From contig NZ_JGVU02000002.1 of the NCBI RefSeq assembly GCF_000708755.2, positions 1,054,001-1,118,000 on the forward strand: DNA of 64,000 bases, written 5' to 3'. Below, piece after piece: positions 37,064-45,623 of this stretch (the stretch's first letter is position 1; each line of letters opens with the position of its first letter). The DNA comes from Metabacillus indicus LMG 22858 (lineage in GTDB: Bacteria; Bacillota; Bacilli; Bacillales; Bacillaceae). The notes beneath the pieces are model-generated. The model was given only the letters and a program-made list of their open reading frames with translations. It did no database searches and was not told the DNA's origin. Made by a program: the position numbers and the translations under genes.

Positions 37064-38020
37064 ATGTTAAAACACGAGGAAATCAGGTTTTCCAATGCAT
37101 TAAAATCGGTTGCCAGAAATGGTGAGATAAAAAACTACATTCAGAACTCACAAGAGCTCTATCCTTTATTTATGCGCGCAGCAAAGCGCTTTGTATCAGG
37201 TGAAACAAGACTGGATGCAATGAATAAAGCGAAAGAACTTATCGCGAAAGACTACCTTATCTCCTTAGAATACATAGGTGAAAATACAACAAATGCCGAC
37301 GAGTGTCATGCTGCAAAAGAAGAGTTCATTTCGTTAATTCATCAGTTAGGCGCTAATGGAATCAAATCAACCATCTCATTTGATTTATCCCATATTGGCA
37401 TGTCGGTTGATAGAGAGCTTGCCTTGAAAAATTTAAAGGAAATGGCACAAGCTGCTGAACTTTATCACTTAAATCTCATGATCAGCATGGAAGAATCTGA
37501 AAAGACAGATCGTATTTTAGATATCTATAAAGAAGTGGCTTCAACATATAAAAACGTAGGAATTACATTACAAGTTCATTTGAAACGTTCATTAGACGAT
37601 TTGAATGAATTGTTGAAATATCCTGGAAAAATCAGAATTGTAAAAGGTGCTTATCAGGAACCTGCAGACCTTAAGATCGGCCGTTCTGAAGAGCTGAATA
37701 ACCGTTACCTGGAATTTATCAGAATGGGCGTTGAAGCTGAACATCCTATTTCAATTGCTACCCATGATGAAAAACTGCTTGAAAAAGTATTTGAGCAAGG
37801 TTATTTAAAGCATTCAAACGTTGAGCTTGAAATGTTAGATGGGGTTAGGTCTGATTTAATCAAAAATGCAAAAAATGAAGGATACAAAGCGAGGGTTTAT
37901 GTAACTTACGGCACAGAATGGTATCTGTACTTAGCGCATCGCATTGCAGAATATCCTCCTAACATTTACACTGCTGTATCAGATATTATAGCTTTTGAAA
38001 CGAAAACTGCTTCTTATTAA
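37064..38020 (+). CDS. Proline dehydrogenase-family protein
   Basis: A 318-aa FAD-type proline dehydrogenase (PutB/FadM family) oxidising proline to pyrroline-5-carboxylate. Typical segments are KDYLISLEYIGE, IRIVKGAYQEP, SIATHDEKL and, near the C-terminus, YLAHRIAEYPPN, where most relatives have YLxRRxxENxxN. The altered Arg/Glu-Asn positions make substrate or activity change possible. It looks more AT-rich than its neighbours, and no P5C dehydrogenase gene is adjacent. Transfer is possible. Confidence 0.82.
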   Translation: MLKHEEIRFSNALKSVARNGEIKNYIQNSQELYPLFMRAAKRFVSGETRLDAMNKAKELIAKDYLISLEYIGENTTNADECHAAKEEFISLIHQLGANGIKSTISFDLSHIGMSVDRELALKNLKEMAQAAELYHLNLMISMEESEKTDRILDIYKEVASTYKNVGITLQVHLKRSLDDLNELLKYPGKIRIVKGAYQEPADLKIGRSEELNNRYLEFIRMGVEAEHPISIATHDEKLLEKVFEQGYLKHSNVELEMLDGVRSDLIKNAKNEGYKARVYVTYGTEWYLYLAHRIAEYPPNIYTAVSDIIAFETKTASY

Positions 38021-38024
38021 ACGA

Positions 38025-38061
38025 AAAACGGTGACATCGTTGTAAAATGTCACCGTTTTTT
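38025..38061. terminator. Shared terminator, proline dehydrogenase / yqkC
   Basis: AAAACGGTGACAT and ATGTCACCGTTTT form a 13-bp stem with a 9-nt loop and T run. Confidence 0.9.
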
Positions 38062-38100
38062 CATTTCAGATGTGGTTTTGTCCCAGACACTTTTTCGCGT

Positions 38101-38343
38101 TTATCCTAGTACGTCTGTAATATCATGCATATGTTCATCAAGCCAGGCAATTGCCTCATCAATCGTAGCAAATTCCTGTGCTTCAAACGTCATTTCATCC
38201 TGAAGCAGCCAGACATCTTTTTTGTCCTCAAAGACTCCGCCAATCGACCAGTGCAGCAGGGTATATGGATGGTTGCTGTTCAAAAACGAAACCCATGTTT
38301 TATTTAATGCAATATTCTTAAGAGTTGTTAAGCGGTCCTTCAT
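38101..38343 (-). CDS. yqkC: YqkC family protein
   Basis: An 80-aa protein with no membrane segment, ending in a conserved-looking [15 protein letters not shown] helix. Size and position (next to yqkB) match B. subtilis YqkC. Function unknown. The ATG at 38343 is preferred, with GAGGTGG as SD; a GTG at 38355 overlaps that SD. It is 13 bp after yqkB and likely cotranscribed. Confidence 0.8.
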   Translation of the reverse strand: MKDRLTTLKNIALNKTWVSFLNSNHPYTLLHWSIGGVFEDKKDVWLLQDEMTFEAQEFATIDEAIAWLDEHMHDITDVLG

Positions 38344-38356
38344 CTTTCTCTCCACC

Positions 38357-38680
38357 TCACTTTACAGTCAGACTCATGCGCGGATTCAAGATTTGCGAAG
38401 GACACGTCAGCATGTAGCTGTTTGCCGTCTCGTTAAAATCAATTGTCATCTTTTCATCCAGAAACACCATCTTTGATTTTTCAACCAGAACCGGATATGC
38501 GTTCGTTTCAATCAGAACATCATCTCCGTCTTTTTCATCAACAAGCCAGAGTGCGGTCACCCCGCTGACCACGCATCCGCAGCCGTCGGTATCATACTTG
38601 AGCTTCACTTGTTTATCGGAATGAGCCTGAACACTGCCTTCTATTTTTTTCATGGCACGGTCTGTCCATTTAATTTCCAT
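38357..38680 (-). CDS. yqkB: HesB/IscA-like protein YqkB
   Basis: A 107-aa HesB-YadR-YfhF family protein. One Cys cluster is visible ([11 protein letters not shown]) and one later Cys (LTCPSQ), unlike the C...CxC of classical IscA, so iron-sulfur carrying is not certain. It is cotranscribed with yqkC. Confidence 0.85.
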   Translation of the reverse strand: MEIKWTDRAMKKIEGSVQAHSDKQVKLKYDTDGCGCVVSGVTALWLVDEKDGDDVLIETNAYPVLVEKSKMVFLDEKMTIDFNETANSYMLTCPSQILNPRMSLTVK

Positions 38681-38808
38681 ACGTCTTGTCTCCTCATTTC
38701 AGGTTGCTTAGGGACATTTTATCACAACTCAGTCAGATGCGCACCGCGGCTTGCCTGTCATACCCCGGGGTCCAGCTGAATACGTCTAGGTATAGAAGGA
38801 GTGATACC

Positions 38809-39006
38809 ATGACAAAACCCGTCATCAAAGTAAATGACAACGGCTCCCTGCGCATTACCGGAGACGTCGAACTGATCGACGCAGAAGGAAACGTCTTCCA
38901 AACCAAACAGAGCTTCTCCCTCTGCCGCTGCGGCCTCTCCAAAAAAATGCCGTTTTGCGACGGTTCGCATAAGGGAGTGTTTCAGTCGGTGGTTAGGGCG
39001 GAGTAG
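38809..39006 (+). CDS. CDGSH iron-sulfur domain protein
   Basis: A 65-aa protein. The 2Fe-2S ligands follow the pattern CxC...CDGSH: CRCGLSKKMPFCDGSH (about 43-58). AAGGAG is 8 bases before the ATG. Bacterial single-domain members bind a redox-active, labile cluster, and the role here is unknown. It is divergent from yqkB, which is also of iron-sulfur type. Confidence 0.9.
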   Translation: MTKPVIKVNDNGSLRITGDVELIDAEGNVFQTKQSFSLCRCGLSKKMPFCDGSHKGVFQSVVRAE

Positions 39007-39083
39007 GAAGAGCGGAGGCGGCCGTTTAGTTCAGAAGGTTAAAAATCCGCCGAAAAAAGCAGGATTGGCTTTTTACGGCGGAG
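39005..39083. repeat. Lone fragment of the 122-bp hairpin repeat
   Basis: The fragment matches the first two thirds of the 122-bp unit and keeps its hairpin, TCCGCCG-AAAAAAGC / GCTTTTT-ACGGCGGA. It begins at the CDGSH gene stop, where the hairpin could serve as that gene's terminator, and runs directly into the next 52-bp array. Confidence 0.8.
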
Positions 39084-39092
39084 CCTTCAAAG

Positions 39093-39320
39093 TTCTTGAG
39101 ACAGGATTACAGCACTTTCCCTCGGTTCTCTCATTCCAAAAGTGTTCTTAAAACCCGATTGCAACACTTTCTCTCGCCTCTCCCATCCCGAAAGTGTTCT
39201 TAAAACCCGATTACAACATTTTCTCTCGTCTCTCCCATTCCCAAAGTGTTCTTAAATCAAAATTACAGCACTTTCCCCCATCTCAAACGCCTGCAAAGTG
39301 TTTTAAAAACAGGACTATAA
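39093..39320. repeat. Tandem hairpin repeat, 4 full units plus partial, 52 bp
   Basis: The TTCTTRA anchor recurs at 39093, 39145, 39197, 39249 and 39301, exactly 52 bp apart. Units hold ACACTTT...AAAGTGT across a pyrimidine-rich loop. The sequence is unrelated to the GTACCCTC and ATAGGGT families. The array fills the convergent gap between the CDGSH gene and yqjX. Confidence 0.9.
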
Positions 39321-39412
39321 CTCCTATACAACAAAAAGAGCATGACCAGTATGATCACGCCCATTTTCATATCTACCGCAAGAGAAGGCAGGCACCCCCG
39401 CCCGCCTTCACC

Positions 39413-39745
39413 TCACTCCTTCTCCCCTATATCCGTTATTTTTTCGATTGGCAGATCAACGCGCGTGTGGTCTTCGCCGATGATCCGCAGGCATCCGCGG
39501 ATCGGATCTACGTAGTGTACGCGGCCTTTGAGCACGTGAAAATCATGATGTTCGTAGTAGGTAAACGCAAGCTCGCGGTTTTCCTCCATGGCGAGGCCGA
39601 TGATTTCGTTAAAATGCTCGAGCTGCTGTTCGTCTACTGCGGGCTTCGTTTTATAGCCTTGTTCAATTTCAAGTTCTCTTAAGATTTTTACATGCTCAGG
39701 CAGCATCATGGATGTCCATTTGATATTGCCCCGATCCCGAATCAT
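39413..39745 (-). CDS. yqjX: YolD-like protein YqjX
   Basis: A 110-aa YolD-family protein (opens RDRGNIKWTSMMLPEH, ends in a beta-rich region with HVLKGRVHYVD). YolD-like proteins regularly accompany UvrX/YqjW-type Y-family polymerases and are thought to be functionally linked to them. It begins 14 bp after yqjW and shares its LexA-controlled promoter. Confidence 0.9.
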   Translation of the reverse strand: MIRDRGNIKWTSMMLPEHVKILRELEIEQGYKTKPAVDEQQLEHFNEIIGLAMEENRELAFTYYEHHDFHVLKGRVHYVDPIRGCLRIIGEDHTRVDLPIEKITDIGEKE

Positions 39746-39759
39746 GAGTATCCCTCCTT

Positions 39760-41022
39760 TTACGCTTTGTGTCCGCCGACAAGCTTGGCGCGGTGCCTTG
39801 CTGTGCCTGCGTTTGTATAGGAAACGGCCCGCAGCAGGGCATTGGGTCCGTATTTCCCGCGGATGGAGTCCATGACATAGCCAAGGATCTGTTCTTTTTC
39901 GCGGTTTGGCTGGAATAAATCGAGCTGCATTTCGGAATCATCTTCAATGTTGGAGAGGGCAATCGAAATTTTCCGGACAGTTTTATGTGCGTAAAATTGT
40001 TCAAATAAGGCGAGGCATGTTTCGTAGAGCTCCATTGTGATGTTGGTCGGCCGTTCCATCGTCCGTGAGCGGTGAAATCCGCCTCCAAGCTCATCATGGC
40101 TGTAGCCGATGCCGAGACTGATCGTTCTGCCTGCTTTCCTGTGCGTGCGCGCCCTTCTTGCGACTTCTTCGCACATTTCAAGAATGACGTGCTTTACCTC
40201 TTCCGGATCTGGATAATCCCGCATGAGAATCTGGCTCTTCCCGAAACTGATCTGCCCCTGCAGAATCGGCGCACCAATTTCAGAGAGATCAACGCCCCAG
40301 GCATGGTAATAAAGCTGGTTGCCCATAATCCCGAACTTTTTCTCAAGCACTTCAAGCGGATGAGCCGCAAGCTGCCCTACGGTGAAAATACCCATCCGGT
40401 TCAGCGTTTTTTCAACTCTGCTTCCGATGCCCCACATTTCCCGGAGCGGTTGCACCTTCCACAGTTTTTCTTTTACATCGTCGTACGTCCATTCCGCAAT
40501 GCCCTTTTTCTTTGCCTCAAGATCAAGGCAGATTTTCGAAAGCAGCATATTGGGTCCGATGCCGATTGCACACGGCAGCGAAAATTCACGGTCCATATCA
40601 TCTCTGATTTTTGCAGCAACCTCCCACGCATCTCCCCAAATCCCCTCCACTCCGTCAACTTGGATGAAGCTTTCGTCGACACTGTACGTGTGGATGGCAT
40701 CCTTCGGGACATACCGGTGAAACAGGCGCGTCAGTTCAGTCGAAATACGGACAAAAGAAGCCATTTTTGCGTTCACAATCCGAATGCGGGAATCTTTCGG
40801 AATTTCGAACAGACGGGATCCGGTCTTGATGCCAAAATCTTTTTTCAGACAGGGCGAAGCTGCCAGGACAATACTCCCCTGCCTTTCTGTGTCACCAACC
40901 ACCGCCAAATGGCACGTAAGCGGATCAAGACCTTCCAGAACCGCCGCGCAGCTGGCATAAAAGCTCTTCATATCAATGCACAGAATCTTTCGTTTTGGAA
41001 ATTGGCTGTAATCCTCAATCAT
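39760..41022 (-). CDS. yqjW: Y-family DNA polymerase YqjW (UvrX/Pol Y2 type)
   Basis: A 420-aa translesion polymerase. Palm residues are in CIDMKSFYASC (about 16-26) and YSVDESFIQVDG. Fingers, thumb with HhH (VEKTLNRMGIFTVGQL) and little finger are complete. ISFGKSQILMRDY-type insertions and the C-terminal MQLDLF beta-clamp motif fit the UvrX/YqjW subgroup. GAGGAGT is 7 bases before the ATG. Two LexA boxes lie upstream. Confidence 0.94.
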   Translation of the reverse strand: MIEDYSQFPKRKILCIDMKSFYASCAAVLEGLDPLTCHLAVVGDTERQGSIVLAASPCLKKDFGIKTGSRLFEIPKDSRIRIVNAKMASFVRISTELTRLFHRYVPKDAIHTYSVDESFIQVDGVEGIWGDAWEVAAKIRDDMDREFSLPCAIGIGPNMLLSKICLDLEAKKKGIAEWTYDDVKEKLWKVQPLREMWGIGSRVEKTLNRMGIFTVGQLAAHPLEVLEKKFGIMGNQLYYHAWGVDLSEIGAPILQGQISFGKSQILMRDYPDPEEVKHVILEMCEEVARRARTHRKAGRTISLGIGYSHDELGGGFHRSRTMERPTNITMELYETCLALFEQFYAHKTVRKISIALSNIEDDSEMQLDLFQPNREKEQILGYVMDSIRGKYGPNALLRAVSYTNAGTARHRAKLVGGHKA

Positions 41023-41041
41023 CGTTCTTACTCCTCACGAC

Positions 41042-41100
41042 AGAATATATGTTCCCATTCAGTATATGCTAATAGTAAGCGAATATACGTTCGATTTCAA
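41042..41100 (-). promoter_or_regulatory. SOS promoter of yqjW-yqjX with two LexA boxes
   Basis: The minus strand has TTGAAA (41095-41100), 17 bp, TACTAT (41072-41077). LexA-type boxes are CGAATATACGTTCG at 41080-41093, inside the spacer, and GAATATATGTTC within 41042-41055, downstream of the start point. Consensus is CGAAC-N4-GTTCG. Confidence 0.8.
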
Positions 41101-41116
41101 TGGTAGTTTTTGCTAC

Positions 41117-41483
41117 GAAAAGCGGAGCCGACTGTTCAGGCCTGGCAGTCAGATAAGAAATCACACGGAAAGGCCGAACTTGCCTTTTCGGGGGATTTTG
41201 TTCCGACTGAGGAGTTGGCCGGTGCAGCTGGACAACGCGAAATGCGGAATCGCCTTGTTTAGCTCCGAAGGACAGAAAAGGATCCGACGGAAAAAGCCGG
41301 TCTTGCTTTTTGCGGCGGATCCTTTTTGGCCGAGGAGTTAGGCGATGGAGCTGGACAACACGAAAAGCGGAGCCGACTGTTCAGGCCTGGCAGTCAGATA
41401 AGAAATCACCGGAAAAGTCCGATTTTGACTTTTTCGGGGATTTTGTTCTGACAGAAGGACTAGGAGGCGGAGCTAGACAATAC
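41117..41483. repeat. Tandem 122-bp hairpin repeat, 3 units
   Basis: Units start at 41117, 41239 and 41362 (122 and 123 bp). The second has a palindromic core flanked by GGATCC on both sides. The third is nearly identical to units at 34256 and 34378. The first shows the stem variant AAAGGC/GCCTTT. A degenerate piece of the same unit reappears beyond the following array, near 41770-41825. Confidence 0.9.
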
Positions 41484-41496
41484 GAAAAGCGGAATC

Positions 41497-41756
41497 GTAC
41501 CCTCAAAAACCGAAATTCAAAAATTGAGGGTACTAAAAAGCCGGTATCGTGCCCTCAAAAACCGAAATTCAAAAATTGAGGGTACTAAAAAGCCAGATTT
41601 GTACCCTCAAAACCCAAAAACCAAAAATTGAGGGCACTAAAAGCCCGGATTCGTACCCTCAAAACACAAAAATCATAAATTGAAGGCACTAAAAAGCCAG
41701 TATCGTACCACCAAAACTCAGAAACCAAAGATTGAGGGTACTCAAAAGTCTCCCGC
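41497..41756. repeat. Tandem GTACCCTC hairpin repeat, 5 units of 52 bp
   Basis: Anchors at 41497, 41549, 41601, 41653 and 41705, exactly 52 bp apart. Stem is GTACCCTC / TTGAGGGTAC. In unit 2 the first arm becomes GTGCCCTC and in unit 3 the second arm becomes GAGGGCAC, both keeping most pairs through G-T. Copy number and order after the 122-bp units are the same as at 34.5 kb. Confidence 0.93.
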
Positions 41757-41899
41757 CCCTCTTTTCCGGGTGACCCTATGGAGCTGCTGGCCCAACACAA
41801 AAGGCGGAGCCGCTAAATCAGACCCTTGCCCCCCCACAAAAACCCCCGCTTGGCATCTCCCCCAATCCTCCTTATAATCAGGATAGAATGAGGTGGAAT

Positions 41900-42091
41900 A
41901 TGAACGGAAAGTGGATTTTGAAAATGATTCTTCAGTCTTTTCAGCAGTATGAGCTGCAAGGATCACTGAGTAAAAAAGAGGAAGAAGAACTTGTTGAAAA
42001 AGTGATGCAGAAGCGGGCGCAGGAAGATTCGGAGTGGTTTGAGGCGGTCGAAGACGTTGTGTACGGGTTTGTGACGAATCAGGAATTGTAG
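41900..42091 (+). CDS. yqzH: YqzH-like small protein
   Basis: A 63-aa acidic helical protein (KKEEEELVEKVMQKRAQE core; ends VVYGFVTNQEL). It matches YqzH of B. subtilis by place between yqjW and yqjQ. Function unknown. The ATG at 41900 follows GAGGTGG; the frame also opens at 41888. Confidence 0.75.
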   Translation: MNGKWILKMILQSFQQYELQGSLSKKEEEELVEKVMQKRAQEDSEWFEAVEDVVYGFVTNQEL

Positions 42092-42098
42092 CATATGA

Positions 42099-42133
42099 AA
42101 ACAGCCTGCCTTTTTGCCGGCAGGCTGTTTTTC
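42099..42133. terminator. Shared terminator, yqzH / yqjQ
   Basis: AACAGCCTGCC and GGCAGGCTGTT pair with an 8-nt loop and T run between convergent genes. Confidence 0.9.
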
Positions 42134-42136
42134 TGC

Positions 42137-42931
42137 TTATTTTTTCGATAATGCTTTTCCCGCAAGCTTTTCAAACACCCGGGGCATGAGCTGATAAAAG
42201 CTGCTGCCGGCATTCATCCAGCCGGGCAGGTTGATTTCGCGCTTTTCGGTCATCATGGCGCTGACAATTTTTTCAGATACTTTATCAGGATCAAGCATAA
42301 AGCGCTGAACATTTTTTACGTACGTTCCGCTTTGATCGGCAATATTGAAAAAATTCGTCTGGATCGGTCCCGGGTTGACGGATGTGACGTGAATGCCGGT
42401 GCCGGCAAGCTCCATACGGAGGCTGTTTGTGAAGCCGAGAACCGCATGCTTTGTTGCTGAGTACAGGCTTGATTTTGGTGTTGCGAGCTTTCCGGCCTGT
42501 GAGGCGATGTTGATGATGTGGCCGTCATTCCGTGATCTCATCCCCGGCAGGACCATTTTGGTGCAGGCAATCAGTCCGAATACGTTCACCTCAAACATGG
42601 AGGTCATTTCATCCAGTGTAGCCTCTTCCACTGTGTTAAAGATGCCGAAGCCGGCGTTGTTGACGAGCACATCAATTTGAGGGACACTGTCCAAAATCCG
42701 GGCGAACGTCTGCGCGACAGCGTCCAGGTCGCTTACGTCGAGCGGATAATACGTGCAGGTGACGCCGTATTGGTCAGAGATTCGTTTTGCTGCTGCGGCA
42801 AGCAGGTCAGCCCGTCTGGCAATCAGGATCGGGTGTGCGCCGCTTGCAGCTGCGAGTGCGGCCATTTTTTCGCCGATTCCGCCTGAAGCGCCTGTAATGA
42901 CGACATAGCGGTCTTTCAATTTTTGATTCAT
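42137..42931 (-). CDS. yqjQ: Short-chain dehydrogenase YqjQ
   Basis: A 264-aa SDR with [15 protein letters not shown], a Ser in NIASQAGK and YSATKHA. The [21 protein letters not shown] segment is typical of this subgroup. ATG at 42931 is 6-7 bases behind GAGGTG. It lies 14 bp after yqjP and is probably cotranscribed. Substrate unknown. Confidence 0.88.
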   Translation of the reverse strand: MNQKLKDRYVVITGASGGIGEKMAALAAASGAHPILIARRADLLAAAAKRISDQYGVTCTYYPLDVSDLDAVAQTFARILDSVPQIDVLVNNAGFGIFNTVEEATLDEMTSMFEVNVFGLIACTKMVLPGMRSRNDGHIINIASQAGKLATPKSSLYSATKHAVLGFTNSLRMELAGTGIHVTSVNPGPIQTNFFNIADQSGTYVKNVQRFMLDPDKVSEKIVSAMMTEKREINLPGWMNAGSSFYQLMPRVFEKLAGKALSKK

Positions 42932-42944
42932 TTCGTTCACCTCA

Positions 42945-43898
42945 TCAAGAGTAAAGGATGTGTACCCCTTCCATTTGACCCTTAATTTCCCCCATCGCTT
43001 CGAGATAATCCAGCTGCCCCACCGTTTCTGACATCGTGAGCATCATCTGCTTCTGATAAAGACGCGGGAACAGCCTTTCGGATACTTCAAACGCTGTCAT
43101 CGGTTTTTCTTTTAAAAACGACAGCACTTCATAGGCGCGTTCTTTTTGTCTTTTCAACCGATATTGTATCAGTTCGTGCGGATTTGCGACAGTTTCACCA
43201 TGCCCGGAATGCACACTTGAGAGCGGGATTTTCAAAAGAGCCTCAAAGGATTCATTAAACTGCAGCTGCGGTTTCGGCCTCGCCCCGCCCTCCATCGACG
43301 GTTCCAACAGAGGATTTGCCGATATATGCTTCAGGATATGGTCTCCCCCGAACATCATGCCATCCTCAGCCCTGTACAGCGCAATATGTGTCTGCGCATG
43401 ACCCGGTGTCTCAATGACGTGCCACCCGTTCATTCCCGGCACAGGGTCCCCTTCTCTGAGATCTGATGAGAGCTCCCGTTTGCATGAATATTTTAGATTT
43501 GATACAAATCTTGCGAGGTACGGAAGCTGCTTCTCTTCTACGCCCAACTCGGCAAACAGCTTCAGAAAAAAGGTCTTTTGCTCTTCCATAAATACCTGAT
43601 CCTGGCTGATCCACGGAGCATTGTAGCGGTGACCAATCACTTCAGCCGACTCGGGCAGATAATCGAGCAGCCCGACATGATCCGGATGGTGGTGGGTCAG
43701 AATTACCTGCTCAATGTCTTCCGGACGGTATCCGGCATCCTTCATCTGGGCTGTAAGAGCGGCAAATGCCTCCGGTGTTTTCGGACCGGCATCAATCAGC
43801 GTCAGGCGGTCTCCTTTTACAAGATAAACGTTCACATCCCCCACCGGAAAAGGCGTCGGGAGGGTGATAGGGATTATGTAATCTGATTTTAATTTCAT
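42945..43898 (-). CDS. yqjP: Metallo-beta-lactamase-fold hydrolase YqjP
   Basis: A 317-aa protein. The metal motif HHHPDH (about 69-74), a downstream His in TPGHAQTH and Asp/His in GGDHIL and HSGHGE complete a dinuclear site. A C-terminal winged-helix-like segment (about 245-310) resembles the LACTB2-type extension. It is probably a thioesterase or nuclease-like hydrolase. As in B. subtilis it neighbours yqjQ and proI. Confidence 0.88.
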   Translation of the reverse strand: MKLKSDYIIPITLPTPFPVGDVNVYLVKGDRLTLIDAGPKTPEAFAALTAQMKDAGYRPEDIEQVILTHHHPDHVGLLDYLPESAEVIGHRYNAPWISQDQVFMEEQKTFFLKLFAELGVEEKQLPYLARFVSNLKYSCKRELSSDLREGDPVPGMNGWHVIETPGHAQTHIALYRAEDGMMFGGDHILKHISANPLLEPSMEGGARPKPQLQFNESFEALLKIPLSSVHSGHGETVANPHELIQYRLKRQKERAYEVLSFLKEKPMTAFEVSERLFPRLYQKQMMLTMSETVGQLDYLEAMGEIKGQMEGVHILYS

Positions 43899-43946
43899 AC
43901 CATCGTCCTCATTTTGTTATTTTTATATATGACTACTATATTCAAT

Positions 43947-43996
43947 ACGTGTAAAATGAATGCTTATTCACCTATTATTAAGCCTATTTTACACGT
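43947..43996. promoter_or_regulatory. Long inverted repeat between yqjP and the proI leader
   Basis: Perfect 11-bp arms ACGTGTAAAAT (43947-43957) and ATTTTACACGT (43986-43996) enclose 28 bp. A third half-site, AACGTGTCAT, follows at about 44006. The site lies between divergent genes, upstream of the proI promoter. No known operator was recognised. Confidence 0.5.
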
Positions 43997-44056
43997 TCCC
44001 TGCAAACGTGTCATTATTTTCAAATAATTCACCGGTTATTATTGAAAAAATACTCC

Positions 44057-44086
44057 TTGACAAACGCCTGTCCAACCTCGCATAAT
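44057..44086 (+). promoter_or_regulatory. Sigma-A promoter of the proI T-box leader
   Basis: TTGACA (44057-44062), 18 bp, CATAAT (44081-44086). Transcription would start near 44093. Confidence 0.75.
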
Positions 44087-44092
44087 GATGAA

Positions 44093-44376
44093 CAACTAAT
44101 ATGCTTTAACGCGCGAATGCTGCAAAATAAATAACGTAATGAGCTGTGAACAGGAATAGTAAATCCGCAATGATGAACAGAGAGTGAAACCCGCCGGCTG
44201 AAAGGTTTCATCATCCTCTTGCCGCTTGAACCTGCCCTGTGAGCTTTCAGGCAAACCTGACGCTGCCCCTCGATACGGGAGCATAAGCTGGAGTGATTCA
44301 CGTCGCTCAATGAAGGTGGTACCGCGGAAACCGTTTCGTCCTTTTTTTACTGGATGAGGCGGTTTTTATTTTGAAA
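44093..44376 (+). ncRNA. T-box riboswitch, proline-specific, upstream of proI
   Basis: The leader shows a stem-I start GGAATAGTA, the AGAGAG motif, the conserved T-box AAGGTGGTACCGCGG (44313-44327) and a terminator (44328-44369) with arms AAACCG...GTCC / GGAT...CGGTTT and a T run. In the specifier loop GAACCTG the codon is CCT (44231-44233), Pro, followed by a purine. Uncharged tRNA-Pro would pair with CCT and with the T-box, allowing transcription of proI when proline is scarce. Confidence 0.93.
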
Positions 44377-44396
44377 AAAATTTCAGGAGGAAAAAG

Positions 44397-45236
44397 ATGA
44401 AAAACATCGCATTTACAGGTGCAGGAGCTATAGCCGAAGCCATCATCAACGGGTTAATCAGCGACGGTGTCTGCCTTCCTGGCCAACTAATTGTCACGAA
44501 CCATTCAAATGATGAACGCCTTTCATTTTTAAAAGAGTCCTACGGGGTCTCAGTCACCAGAGACAAGCGCGAAGCTGTCAAACATGCCGATATCATCATT
44601 CTTGCCATGAAGCCGAAGGATGTCAGATCAGGAATTGAAAGCATACGGGAGCATGTGAAGGGCAGCCAATTAATTATTTCTGTCCTTGCGGGAATTTCCA
44701 CTGAAACGATCCAGGATCTGTTCGGAAAAAAATTGTCCGTCATCAGAGCCATGCCAAATACATCTGCAGCCATCCGGAAATCGGCGACCGCCCTTGCCTG
44801 CACATCAGAAGTCAGCCAGGCGGAAATGGACGCAGCATCAGAACTGTTCCGTGCAATCGGTACGGTCGTGCACGTTTCAGAAGATCAGCTTGATGCCGTA
44901 ACAGGCCTTTCAGGAAGCGGACCTGCCTACATCTATTACTTAGCAGAGGCACTGGAAGCAGCGGCGGCCGATAATGGCATTGAAGCACACACAGCAAAAG
45001 CACTCATCGCCCAAACTTTCCTCGGAGCGGCCGAAATGCTCCTGCACTCAGGAAAACAGCCGGAAGTTCTCAGAAAAGAAGTAACAAGTCCGGGGGGCAC
45101 AACAGAGGCCGGCATTGCAAGGCTTGAGCACTATGCCGTTAAAAAAGCATTAAGAGAATGTGTGAAAACGGCGACCGAACGCTCTGCCGAAATGGGTGAA
45201 TTGTTTGCAAAAAACGCTCAAAAAGAGCATACTTGA
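44397..45236 (+). CDS. proI: Pyrroline-5-carboxylate reductase
   Basis: A 279-aa NADPH-dependent enzyme, last step of proline synthesis. FTGAGAIAEAI is the Rossmann loop, AMPNTSA and the LSGSGPAYIYYLAEAL and SPGGTTEAGI motifs are complete. AGGAGG is 6 bases before the ATG. The proline T-box upstream independently supports the function. It corresponds to B. subtilis yqjO/proI by position. Confidence 0.96.
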   Translation: MKNIAFTGAGAIAEAIINGLISDGVCLPGQLIVTNHSNDERLSFLKESYGVSVTRDKREAVKHADIIILAMKPKDVRSGIESIREHVKGSQLIISVLAGISTETIQDLFGKKLSVIRAMPNTSAAIRKSATALACTSEVSQAEMDAASELFRAIGTVVHVSEDQLDAVTGLSGSGPAYIYYLAEALEAAAADNGIEAHTAKALIAQTFLGAAEMLLHSGKQPEVLRKEVTSPGGTTEAGIARLEHYAVKKALRECVKTATERSAEMGELFAKNAQKEHT

Positions 45237-45317
45237 TAAGATAAAGGTGCAGGAAAAAAAGCAGCCTTGTTGAAATAAAAAGAAAACGAAATGTCACATT
45301 TACAGACAGGTGGTAGC

Positions 45318-45623
45318 ATGTATACAGTTTTTTCGACCTTCGATGTGCCGGATGAAAAGGCCGAAGAAGTCATTTCCATATATCAGAACCGTTCAAGAAT
45401 GGTAGATGAAGCAAAAGGATTCGTTGATTTTCTGCTTCTGCAAAACGATAAGCGAGCGGGAGAATTGACGGTCCAGCTGCTTTTTGAAAGAAAAGAAGAC
45501 TACATGAACTGGGTCAAAAGCGAGGAATTCAAGAAAATCCATGACCTTGAAAAGAAGTATCCTGATCAGGAGCTTGCTGCCGTCATTCCCAAGGTCAAGC
45601 AATACAAGGTGGTCGCCCGATGA
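45318..45623 (+). CDS. ABM-domain (antibiotic biosynthesis monooxygenase-like) protein
   Basis: A 101-aa alpha/beta ferredoxin-like protein. YTVFSTFDVPDEKAEEVISIYQNR and FVDFLLLQNDKR...YMNWVKSEEFKKIH follow the ABM pattern also used by heme-degrading IsdG/HmoB proteins. The heme His of IsdG is not obvious, so catalysis is uncertain. It overlaps the next gene by 4 bp (ATGA) and starts the three-gene B12 module. Confidence 0.8.
   Translation: MYTVFSTFDVPDEKAEEVISIYQNRSRMVDEAKGFVDFLLLQNDKRAGELTVQLLFERKEDYMNWVKSEEFKKIHDLEKKYPDQELAAVIPKVKQYKVVAR

Noticed and set aside
34011-41825. Composite transposon bounded by the two repeat loci
   Set aside because: The genes between them follow B. subtilis order and no transposase or target duplication was seen.
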